A DNA stretch of 64,000 nucleotides from Clostridium sp. (lineage in GTDB: Bacteria; Bacillota; Clostridia; Lachnospirales; Lachnospiraceae), in NCBI GenBank assembly GCA_018377235.1, contig JAGZZT010000004.1:124001-188000 (forward strand). Direction: 5' to 3'. The translations under genes were made by a program, and so were the position numbers. The notes under the pieces are model-generated. The model was not told the origin of the DNA. It worked only from the letters and a program-made list of their open reading frames with translations, and searched no databases. This document shows, piece by piece, positions 31,909 to 38,639 of the stretch (the first letter of the stretch is position 1; every line of letters begins with the position of its first letter).

Positions 31909-32784
31909 ATGGATTTTAAAAACGGAAAAGAACTGCTTAAACTGTGCGAAAGCTGTGATCTGCCTATTTCCCAGGTAATGAAACAGAGAGAATGCGAACT
32001 TGGAGAAACTTCCGAAGAGGCGGTAGAAGCACGTATGAACCGCGTTTTAGAAATTATGAAGGAATCAGCCCACTCTCCCCTGGCCGAACCGAAAAAATCT
32101 ATGGGCGGCCTGATCGGTGGAGAGGCCAAGCTGATCCATGAACGCCGTCTGGCCGGAAAAAGCATGGCCGGCTCTGTACTCAGCCGTGCTATCGCTTTCT
32201 CCATGGCCGTTCTGGAAGTCAATTCCTCCATGGGACTGATTGTGGCGGCTCCCACCGCCGGCTCCTCAGGCATTGTACCTGGACTTCTCCTGGCTCTTCA
32301 GGAAGAATATGAACTTTCCGACAGTCAGATCCTGAACGCCCTGTTTAACGCGGGGGCTATCGGATATCTGGCTATGCGCAACGCTACAGTGGCAGGAGCT
32401 GTGGGAGGATGTCAGGCCGAGGTAGGAGTGGCATCTGCTATGGCTGCCTCGGCCGCCGTTGAGCTTATGGGCGGTACGCCCGTTCAGTGCCTCGATGCAG
32501 CTTCTACGGTACTGATGAATATGCTGGGACTTGTCTGCGATCCCATCGGAGGACTGGTGGAATGTCCCTGCCAGGGAAGGAACGCCGCCGGCGCAGCCAA
32601 TGCCCTGGCCGCCGCCGAGATCGCCTTAAGCGGAGTCCACCAGTTAATTCCATTTGACGAAATGCTGGACGCTATGTACGCAGTGGGCAAACGTCTTCCC
32701 CAGGAGCTGCGTGAAACCGCTATGGGGGGCTGCGCTGTCACTCCGTCAGGCTGCGCCGCATTCTGCCCCGGCTGTATGGACTAA
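31909..32784 (+). CDS. sdaAA: L-serine dehydratase, alpha subunit
   Basis: This is the catalytic subunit binding an oxygen-labile 4Fe-4S cluster. Motifs include GGLIGGEAKLIHERR, APTAGSSGIVPG, and the cluster region CDPIGGLVECPCQGRN with a further cysteine near the C terminus (GGCAVTPSGCAAFCPGC). ATG 31909 follows AAGGAGGTGACTGCTGAT, giving 291 aa. It is cotranscribed with sdaAB. Anaerobic serine use as carbon and nitrogen source is implied. Confidence 0.94.
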   Translation: MDFKNGKELLKLCESCDLPISQVMKQRECELGETSEEAVEARMNRVLEIMKESAHSPLAEPKKSMGGLIGGEAKLIHERRLAGKSMAGSVLSRAIAFSMAVLEVNSSMGLIVAAPTAGSSGIVPGLLLALQEEYELSDSQILNALFNAGAIGYLAMRNATVAGAVGGCQAEVGVASAMAASAAVELMGGTPVQCLDAASTVLMNMLGLVCDPIGGLVECPCQGRNAAGAANALAAAEIALSGVHQLIPFDEMLDAMYAVGKRLPQELRETAMGGCAVTPSGCAAFCPGCMD

Positions 32785-32794
32785 TTGCCAGACG

Positions 32795-33667
32795 TCAATT
32801 CTCTTTTTTCTTCAGACGGATATGTACCAGCTGGGGCTTATTGTGAAACCTGATATTAATAGAATGAGTTCCCAGTCCGCGGCTGACGATCATGGTTTTT
32901 CCTTCCCTGTCAAAGCGACCGGCACACCAGGGAAGGAAAAACTGAAACTGGGGAGTCATCACTCCCCCCAGAAACGGAAGTCGGATGGTTCCGCCATGGA
33001 AATGGCCGCAAAGAGTCAGATCTGCTCCCCATCTGCAGCACTCTTCAAAAAACAGAGGAGAGTGAAGGAGAAAAATCTGATACCTGCTGGAATCGCCCGC
33101 TCCCACATGGCGTTCCAGTTCTCCTTCTTCCATCTGCGGCACAGTAAAACGATGGCGGTAATAGGCTTCCTTCATATTGCAGCCGATAATCCTGATATCC
33201 TCCCCAAATTCTGCCGATTCATCGGAGAGATAATGTACTCCCGCCTTCTTAAGCTCCCGGCAGAATACCTGATAGCTGTCTCCATACGTCTCAGCTTCCC
33301 GCTTCATCCGCTCTTCATGATTTCCATTAGCATAGAAAACAGGATACTCTTTAGCCAGCGCTCTCACAAGTTCCAGAGCCGGCTTCAAATCCAGCTTTCC
33401 CCGTTTGCACACCATCATATCGCCGCCTATAAGCACTGCGTCCGGCCTTATCCTGGAAATCGCCTGAAGCAGTATTTCCTGATGTTCTCCAAACTGATTG
33501 TTATGCAGGTCAGAGAGAAACACAAAGTTTCTCTCCGGCTCTCTCATCTTTTCTGACGTAAGTTCAAAAGTTTCTGTCACAAAATGTTTTTTCTCATATT
33601 CTGAGCGGGCAAAGAAGCCTGCTCCCAATCCCGCCAGGCCTAAAAGGGCCCATCCCAGTCCTGTCAT
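32795..33667 (-). CDS. Membrane-anchored metallophosphoesterase
   Basis: One N-terminal membrane helix (LGWALLGLAGLGAGFFA) anchors a calcineurin-like phosphoesterase domain. Metal motifs are FLSDLHNNQFGEH, LIGGDMM, YANGNHE, LLHSP and CGHFHGG. ATG 33667 follows AAGAGGAAACGCC, giving 290 aa. YkuE-like phosphoesterases of this layout act on cell-envelope or lipid phosphates, but the substrate is not readable. It converges on sdaAA with only 10 bp between stops. Confidence 0.85.
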   Translation of the reverse strand: MTGLGWALLGLAGLGAGFFARSEYEKKHFVTETFELTSEKMREPERNFVFLSDLHNNQFGEHQEILLQAISRIRPDAVLIGGDMMVCKRGKLDLKPALELVRALAKEYPVFYANGNHEERMKREAETYGDSYQVFCRELKKAGVHYLSDESAEFGEDIRIIGCNMKEAYYRHRFTVPQMEEGELERHVGAGDSSRYQIFLLHSPLFFEECCRWGADLTLCGHFHGGTIRLPFLGGVMTPQFQFFLPWCAGRFDREGKTMIVSRGLGTHSINIRFHNKPQLVHIRLKKKEN

Positions 33668-33750
33668 GGCGTTTCCTCTTTCTTCGTTATTTCTGCCTGA
33701 CTTCTGCAAAGTTTTATACGTTCCATGCATCTGTCTCCCCTGCAGCCTGT

Positions 33751-34368
33751 TTATTTTTTTAACGTTTTATAAGCTCCGGCATAGGGCGCCAACTCCATGC
33801 GGATAAACCAGCCCTGTTCATGTTCACAGACAGGACAGTATTTCGGCGCAAAGGTTCCATGATACACATAGCCGCAGTTTAAGCATACCCATCCAGTCTC
33901 CACCTCTGAGGCGAACAGCTGGCTTTTCTCCAAAAGCCCCGCCAGCAGATCAAACCGATCTCCATGAGTCTTCTCTACCTCCGCGATCATGTGGAATACC
34001 TGTCCAATCCTGTCAAATCCCTCGTCCAGGGCAATATTTCCGAAATTCTGGTAAACGTCTCTGTACTCCTCAAATTCATTATGCCGCGCCGCCTTCAGAA
34101 GATCCAGGGTTTTATCCCAGCCGTCCACTGGATATCCTCCGTCAATCTGAATACTATCTCCTGTCATTTCCTTCAAAAAACGGTAAAATACCTCTGCGTG
34201 TTCCTTTTCCTGAGCCGCTGTAAACTGAAAGACTGCTTCTATGACAGGAAGTCCCTCCTTTTTAGCTGCTGCTGCCGCGAAAGTGTATCTGTTTCTGGCC
34301 TGGCTCTCTCCTGCAAAGGCTCTCATAAGGTTTTTGGCTGTCTCCGTATTCTTTAAAATAGATTCCAT
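33751..34368 (-). CDS. rbr: Rubrerythrin
   Basis: Rubrerythrin is a cytosolic peroxidase protecting anaerobes from hydrogen peroxide. The N-terminal di-iron four-helix bundle shows ExxRN (GESQARNRYTFAA), EKEHAEVFYRFL, EFEEYRDVY and EVEKTHGDRF. The C-terminal rubredoxin-like iron site is CLNCGYVY followed by CPVCEHEQ. ATG 34368 has TCAGGAGGAAGCTTT upstream; length 205 aa. It is monocistronic, with palindromes in its upstream region. Confidence 0.94.
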   Translation of the reverse strand: MESILKNTETAKNLMRAFAGESQARNRYTFAAAAAKKEGLPVIEAVFQFTAAQEKEHAEVFYRFLKEMTGDSIQIDGGYPVDGWDKTLDLLKAARHNEFEEYRDVYQNFGNIALDEGFDRIGQVFHMIAEVEKTHGDRFDLLAGLLEKSQLFASEVETGWVCLNCGYVYHGTFAPKYCPVCEHEQGWFIRMELAPYAGAYKTLKK

Positions 34369-34447
34369 AAAGCTTCCTCCTGATTTTAAGCATTCAGGGA
34401 GTGATTCCCTATGGCTTTATGATTGCCATAATCAGGGGGTGGTATTC

Positions 34448-34461
34448 ATTTTCATGAAAAT
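34448..34461. promoter_or_regulatory. Perfect 14-bp palindrome upstream of rubrerythrin
   Basis: ATTTTCATGAAAAT is perfectly palindromic and lies 80 bp upstream of the rbr start; a second imperfect palindrome (TGATTATGGCAATCATA, minus strand) lies nearer. A Fur/PerR-family operator is plausible but the match is not to a strict consensus. Confidence 0.35.
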
Positions 34462-34480
34462 TACAGCTCTGTTTTCTCTT

Positions 34481-35305
34481 CTATGCCTCTGAAAGGCTGG
34501 ACTCTGCCTCTTCTGCGTGTTCTATAAAGATGCGGCGGACTTTCTCCAGCTCTCCCAGTCCCTTCAAAATGCAGGATACCTCATATCCCGCATCTTCAAA
34601 GGTCCTTTTCCAGGAACCCTCCTCATCGCCTGCCATGTCGTTGCTGGCGTGATCTCCCGCCACAATCATCAAAGGCTGAAGAACCGCCTTCTTATAGGAT
34701 CCCGCCTTCACCTGCCCAAGCACCTCCTCCAGTCCAGGTTCCGCCTCCACGGTGCCTACAAAATAGTTTTCATGTCCCACCGCCCAGAACATCTCCTGCA
34801 GCTTTCGATATACCTGGTTAGCCTGGGCTTCTGTACCATGCCCCATAAAGCAGATTGCCGTCTCCCCATCGTCATACTCCGATGTCTCCTCTGCAAGAGC
34901 CTGAATCACAGCTAAAAAGTCCTCCTCTGAGGTTAGAAGGGGCTTGCCAACCGCAGCAGCTTCAAAAAAATGTGCCTGCTCCTTCACTTTGTTTACAAGA
35001 GCCATGTATTCAAATCCTCCCATCATATGGGTAGGCTGGACAATCAGACGTTTCACTCCATTGTCAGCCGCCCGTTTCAGGGCCTCCTCCAGACTGTCAA
35101 TCTCAATCTGATCTCTGATTTTTACCCTGTTAATAATCATCCGGCTGGTGAATCCTCTTCTGATTGAATACTCTGGAAAGGCCTGTTCCAAATCCTCCTC
35201 AATCGCTCCGATTGTCCGGCAGCGGGTATCCTGATAACTGGTTCCAAAGCTGGCTGCTAAGAGTTCCTTTTCCCCAATTCCATCCTGATTTCTCGTATTT
35301 TCCAA
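34481..35305 (-). CDS. cbiK: Anaerobic cobaltochelatase CbiK
   Basis: CbiK inserts cobalt into (pre)sirohydrochlorin in early-cobalt-insertion B12 synthesis. Motifs: LLAASFGTSYQDTRCRTIGA at the N terminus, RGFTSRMIINRV, PTHMMGGFEYM with a metal-binding histidine, CFMGHGTEAQANQVY, and VAGDHASNDMAG with the second histidine. Length 274 aa is typical. No other cobalamin gene is in the window, so this copy is separate from any cob/cbi operon and could also serve siroheme or nickel-type chelation. Confidence 0.9.
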   Translation of the reverse strand: MENTRNQDGIGEKELLAASFGTSYQDTRCRTIGAIEEDLEQAFPEYSIRRGFTSRMIINRVKIRDQIEIDSLEEALKRAADNGVKRLIVQPTHMMGGFEYMALVNKVKEQAHFFEAAAVGKPLLTSEEDFLAVIQALAEETSEYDDGETAICFMGHGTEAQANQVYRKLQEMFWAVGHENYFVGTVEAEPGLEEVLGQVKAGSYKKAVLQPLMIVAGDHASNDMAGDEEGSWKRTFEDAGYEVSCILKGLGELEKVRRIFIEHAEEAESSLSEA

Positions 35306-35390
35306 AGAAGCGTCCTCCGTTTCATTCTGTTTTAAATAGGTGTACAGGTAATAGTAGCATTGAATGAGAGAAATGACAATGAGATGAAGG

Positions 35391-35446
35391 AAAAAGAGCA
35401 GATATTTCTATAGACACTAAGTTCCTCTTTAATATCTGCTCTTTTT
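35391..35446. terminator. Terminator with 16-bp perfect stem
   Basis: AAAAAGAGCAGATATT at 35391-35406 is the exact reverse complement of AATATCTGCTCTTTTT at 35431-35446. It lies 14 bp beyond the blaR1 stop and works as a terminator on the minus strand (trailing T run). Confidence 0.75.
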
Positions 35447-35461
35447 AATATTGTTACAAAA

Positions 35462-36778
35462 TTAATGCGGACAAGGATTGTATGTCTCTGTTCTAATCAG
35501 CCTTCCCCGTACAACATGTCCGCATTTTGTACAGCGCTCTGCTTCATAATACTTTATTTTACAGCTTCCATCCGCTTGTTTTTCATGAACTGTCACTTCC
35601 CCTTTCACATAGATATGAGAACATGCTCTATGCAGTTCTTGTTCTGATGGATTAGCCGGATAAATATTTCCATTTTCATCAGTAAAATACTCTTGGTAAG
35701 GCAGTTTTTCTATCTTTCCACTGTTCATGCTCTCAGAAAATACAACATAATTGTCCGGATCATCCACTACAAACAATTCCTCTCTGCATTTAGAATCCAT
35801 GTACAAATTTTTTGTTCCTTGATAAGCAAATACCGGAATTCCGCTTACCGCAGCAATCAAACCTGTTGTTAAAACTAATACAGCTGCTTTCTTCTTTTTT
35901 CTTGTTCCCTTCATAATAAACTCCACCCTTTCTCTTATATTTGTTTTTCCCGAATTCAAAGCAGAAGCATAAGTTTCATACAAACAGTTTTCCTCTGCTG
36001 CTTGTATGATGATATATCCGTATTTAATTCTATCTTTCTGGCTTAAATTTTTGACAACTTCGCAGTCGCAATTTAACTCAGTAAATCGCTCTAACTCTTT
36101 TATTGCTATGTATATAAAAGGATTAAACCAGTTTAAACATACGGCGCAATATCTAAGCATATTCCACACCATATCATAATTTTTAATATGTACAAGTTCA
36201 TGTTTTAATTCAAAAAAACTATTTTCCTGAACATTTTTTTCTGAAAGCACCACTGCAGGTTTGAACACACCTGTAGTAAAAGTTTTATTCATCTCCCCTG
36301 CGCAGTAAACATCAATTTTTTTATGCAATTTCAATTCTTTTTTATATTGCTCCAATATATCTCCAAACTGTTCATTTTTTAAATAAGTAGTTTGAAAAAC
36401 TATTTTCTTAAATTTTTTATATTCCAAATACCATTTTAAAAGCAGATATAATGTAATACCAATCCAAACAGCACTAAAAATTATTTCACCCCTTAGTTCT
36501 GGATTTACATGCATCCCTTTCTGTGTTACTACTAATACAGGTTCGCTTCCTCTATAAATTATATCCTTAACTGTTAGAGAAAAAAAACCATATCTGGAAA
36601 ATAAGTAAAGCAATACATTTTTGCACCATCCAAGCGGAAGTAAAAATAATAAAATATCTGCTTTCAGCATTTTGTAATTCCAAACAACATTTTGAGATAA
36701 ATGAAATATCCTTCTAAACAATAATACTAATAATAAAAAAATACTTCCTGTTAATGATGTAGAGATAATAATTCTCAT
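35462..36778 (-). CDS. BlaR1/MecR1-type M56 membrane sensor protease
   Basis: The 438-residue protein has about four membrane helices and a zinc protease motif HELVHIKNYD near residue 215, the M56 signature. The C-terminal extracellular part (about 120 residues after FAYQGTKNLYMDSKCRE) is short, contains a CTKCGHVV-like zinc/cysteine cluster (ERCTKCGHVV) and does not look like a penicillin-binding domain. Thus the signal is probably not a beta-lactam. It overlaps functionally with blaI, which starts upstream one base away; together they would sense an envelope signal and derepress target promoters. Confidence 0.82.
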   Translation of the reverse strand: MRIIISTSLTGSIFLLLVLLFRRIFHLSQNVVWNYKMLKADILLFLLPLGWCKNVLLYLFSRYGFFSLTVKDIIYRGSEPVLVVTQKGMHVNPELRGEIIFSAVWIGITLYLLLKWYLEYKKFKKIVFQTTYLKNEQFGDILEQYKKELKLHKKIDVYCAGEMNKTFTTGVFKPAVVLSEKNVQENSFFELKHELVHIKNYDMVWNMLRYCAVCLNWFNPFIYIAIKELERFTELNCDCEVVKNLSQKDRIKYGYIIIQAAEENCLYETYASALNSGKTNIRERVEFIMKGTRKKKKAAVLVLTTGLIAAVSGIPVFAYQGTKNLYMDSKCREELFVVDDPDNYVVFSESMNSGKIEKLPYQEYFTDENGNIYPANPSEQELHRACSHIYVKGEVTVHEKQADGSCKIKYYEAERCTKCGHVVRGRLIRTETYNPCPH

Positions 36779-36779
36779 T

Positions 36780-37160
36780 TTATTCTTCCTGCTGCGCGGA
36801 CAACTCCTCCAAATATCTTTTCAGTTCATTTGCGTCTTCCTGTGTTAGTTTAGAGGAGCCTGAAAGTGCAGATACAAAATTTTTTACAGAGCCTTCATAC
36901 CAGTCATCCAGCATATAACATGCAAAATCTGTTTGAAATTGCTTCTTGCTGTATGCATAAATATATTTTCTATCATTTTTTATCACCAGCCCTTTTTCTA
37001 TCAGATGCACTAAAAAGGTATTAAGTGTCTGGCGTTTCCAATTTTTTCCATTTTTTTCAAAATGATCCATCATTTCACGTATTGTCATCCATCGTGCTTC
37101 TTTCCATAAAAGCTCCATAATTTCTTCCTCTGACGGTGTTATTCTAGTATTGATGGTCAT
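36780..37160 (-). CDS. BlaI/MecI-family repressor
   Basis: The 126-residue winged-helix repressor has ITPSEEEIMELLWKEARWMT, then IREMMDHFEKNGKNWKRQTL and NTFLVHLIEKGLVIKNDRK, matching BlaI. The C-terminal dimerisation helix contains the region normally cut after signalling. ATG 37160 follows AAGGAGTGGGTG. It is cotranscribed with the M56 sensor. Two palindromes with GACTAT/ATAGTC arms lie upstream, one over its own leader and one in a rightward promoter, so it probably autoregulates and controls a divergent transcript. Confidence 0.88.
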   Translation of the reverse strand: MTINTRITPSEEEIMELLWKEARWMTIREMMDHFEKNGKNWKRQTLNTFLVHLIEKGLVIKNDRKYIYAYSKKQFQTDFACYMLDDWYEGSVKNFVSALSGSSKLTQEDANELKRYLEELSAQQEE

Positions 37161-37174
37161 CACCCACTCCTTGC

Positions 37175-37191
37175 GACTATGTTTTATAGTT
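37175..37191. promoter_or_regulatory. BlaI-like operator 1
   Basis: GACTAT-GTTTT-ATAGTT, 15 bp upstream of the blaI start; one mismatch from the perfect site at 37263. Probably autoregulatory. Confidence 0.55.
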
Positions 37192-37260
37192 ATTTATACG
37201 ATATCACTTTTTTATCATTTATTCAACTTAAAATTTTACATAAAAATTCACTTTTTATTA

Positions 37261-37289
37261 TTGACTATATTAAATAGTCGTGCTATGAT
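37261..37289 (+). promoter_or_regulatory. Rightward promoter overlapped by BlaI-like operator 2
   Basis: TTGACT (37261-37266), 17-bp spacer, TATGAT (37284-37289). The palindrome GACTAT-ATTAA-ATAGTC (37263-37279) covers the -35 and spacer, so binding would block polymerase. The transcript runs through a three-codon frame (ATG 37329, behind AAAAGGGGGTATCCACA) toward the 81-residue membrane gene. Confidence 0.65.
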
Positions 37290-37400
37290 GATTCTATCAC
37301 AAAAAACTTATAAAAGGGGGTATCCACAATGGTATTCTAATACTTCTATACTAATCTTTCCGTAAAAATTTGCTACAATTTCAGAAGTGGAAGTGATTTT

Positions 37401-37646
37401 TTGAAAGAATTGATTCAAAACAAAACTCTCATAAACAGTTTTTTGAGCGTTTTATATTTTCTGGCGTCTGTTTTATATGTTTTCGACTGGACTATGCCTT
37501 TTTGTATTATCATGCTCTGCATTATTGCCTTGCTTCTTTTGACAATGACTGTCAAACAGGCAAAGCCTGCTTCCCATTTTTCTTGTCTTATACGAAACTT
37601 GGGGATGCTGATGCTGGCAGCTTCTCTCATTGTAAAACTTCTATAA
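37401..37646 (+). CDS. Small membrane protein, putative BlaI-system target
   Basis: The 81-residue protein has about three hydrophobic segments (LINSFLSVLYFLASVLYVF; MPFCIIMLCIIALLLLTMTV; LGMLMLAASLIVKLL). The start is TTG 37401 with GGAAGTGA upstream; there is no ATG nearby, so the start is uncertain. It lies downstream of the promoter that carries BlaI-like operator 2. A role in envelope response or immunity to a membrane-active compound is inference. It is followed by a terminator duplicated from the end of ppdK. Confidence 0.55.
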   Translation: MKELIQNKTLINSFLSVLYFLASVLYVFDWTMPFCIIMLCIIALLLLTMTVKQAKPASHFSCLIRNLGMLMLAASLIVKLL

Positions 37647-37664
37647 TATAATAATATTACTGTC

Positions 37665-37771
37665 AAAAGCCCCCACGCCAGAAGCATGGGGGCTTTTCTT
37701 TCCTCAAGTCTCATCTGCTTTGCAAAGGACTGAATCTTATTTCATCTTATTTGTTGTTCAGAGCTGCCTGA
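37665..37771. repeat. 107-bp direct repeat A: duplicated ppdK 3' end and terminator
   Basis: This segment matches 38533-38639 at 106 of 107 positions. On the minus strand it encodes the last residues of PPDK (QAALNNK and stop) and the ppdK terminator (AAGCCCCCA...TGGGGGCTT). The stretch is out of context here: the frame upstream is not ppdK. Together with repeat B it brackets the RelB/YoeB genes. Confidence 0.9.
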
Positions 37772-37802
37772 ACTTCAGGACATCATCAGTATAAGGATAC
37801 CT

Positions 37803-38063
37803 TTAATCATCATAATGTCCCCGGCAGGCGGCTATAATAACTGCCCCATCTTTCTCACAATAGACAATGCGGTTGGTCTCATCAATTCGCCGGCTCCAGT
37901 AACCGCTTAACTTTCCTTTTAATGGCTCTGGCTTGCCGATACCCTCAAACGTACTTCTCTGAATGTCTTTTATAAGAGCATTGACCCGTTTTAATGTCTT
38001 TCTGTCCTGCGTCTGCCAGAAGATATAATCTTCCCATGCACTCTCTTCCCATAATAGCCGCAT
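37803..38063 (-). CDS. yoeB: YoeB/Txe-family mRNA interferase toxin
   Basis: The 86-residue RelE-superfamily ribosome-dependent RNase has the YoeB pattern: LLWEESAWEDYIFWQTQDRK, RVNALIKDIQRSTFEGIGKP, EPLKGKLSGYWSRRIDETNR, VYCEKDG, and the C-terminal CRGHYDD with the catalytic histidine and tyrosine. ATG 38063 overlaps the antitoxin stop as TGATG. It is normally neutralised by the upstream RelB-like protein. It lies inside the segment bracketed by the ppdK-end repeats. Confidence 0.92.
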   Translation of the reverse strand: MRLLWEESAWEDYIFWQTQDRKTLKRVNALIKDIQRSTFEGIGKPEPLKGKLSGYWSRRIDETNRIVYCEKDGAVIIAACRGHYDD

Positions 38064-38320
38064 CAGTCTGCCTCAATCAAATCATGCTCTGCTAATTTTG
38101 CGGTTCCGTCATTGATACCTGCCACAATTTTTTCAAGATATTCCATATTGCTTTTAGAATAAAACGGGTCGGCAGATAGTTCAAAAGGAATACGTTTTTC
38201 TCTGGCAACTGTTTTCAAGAAAATGTTAATTGCAGTCGACATGCTTAAGCCAATCGCGTCAAGCGTCTGTTCTGCACTTTTTTTGACTTCGTCTTCTACA
38301 CGAATACTAATTTGTGCCAT
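38063..38320 (-). CDS. RelB/DinJ-family antitoxin
   Basis: The 85-residue antitoxin has an N-terminal ribbon-helix-helix (AQISIRVEDEVKKSAEQTLD, AIGLSMSTAINIFLKTVARE) and a C-terminal toxin-binding tail (PFYSKSNMEYLEKIVAGIND). ATG 38320 has GAGGGAAGTGAT upstream. It is first in the operon, as usual, and probably represses the promoter at 38375-38403, where a 9-bp inverted repeat overlaps the -35 box. Confidence 0.92.
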   Translation of the reverse strand: MAQISIRVEDEVKKSAEQTLDAIGLSMSTAINIFLKTVAREKRIPFELSADPFYSKSNMEYLEKIVAGINDGTAKLAEHDLIEAD

Positions 38321-38374
38321 ATCATCACTTCCCTCGTCTTTTCATAATTATTTTTGCGTTTTATTTCTGCTTTT

Positions 38375-38428
38375 ATTATATCTCTATTTGCAGTAAAAAG
38401 CAATCATTTTACTATATATTTGCTTTTT
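38375..38428 (-). promoter_or_regulatory. Toxin-antitoxin promoter and operator
   Basis: On the minus strand TTGCTT (38398-38403), 17-bp spacer, TATAAT (38375-38380). AAAAAGCAA (38395-38403) and TTGCTTTTT (38420-38428) form a perfect 9-bp inverted repeat across the -35 element, the likely antitoxin operator. Confidence 0.7.
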
Positions 38429-38532
38429 GCATCCTATGCGTGGGTAAATAGCAAGGTGAACAGCAAGCCAAGCTGAACATATACCTGATTCAGCACAGAA
38501 AAACGAGAAACATCACTCTGCCCAGATCGCCA

Positions 38533-38639
38533 AAAAGCCCCCACGCCAGAAGCATGGGGGCTTTTCTTTCCTCAAGTCTCATCTGCTTTGCAAAAGACTG
38601 AATCTTATTTCATCTTATTTGTTGTTCAGAGCTGCCTGA
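38533..38639. repeat. 107-bp direct repeat B: native ppdK 3' end with terminator
   Basis: The functional end of ppdK. Minus-strand order: last codons, stop (38615-38617), then a Rho-independent terminator AAAGCCCCCATGC-ttctg-GCGTGGGGGCTTTTT (38533-38565). One base differs from repeat A. Confidence 0.9.
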
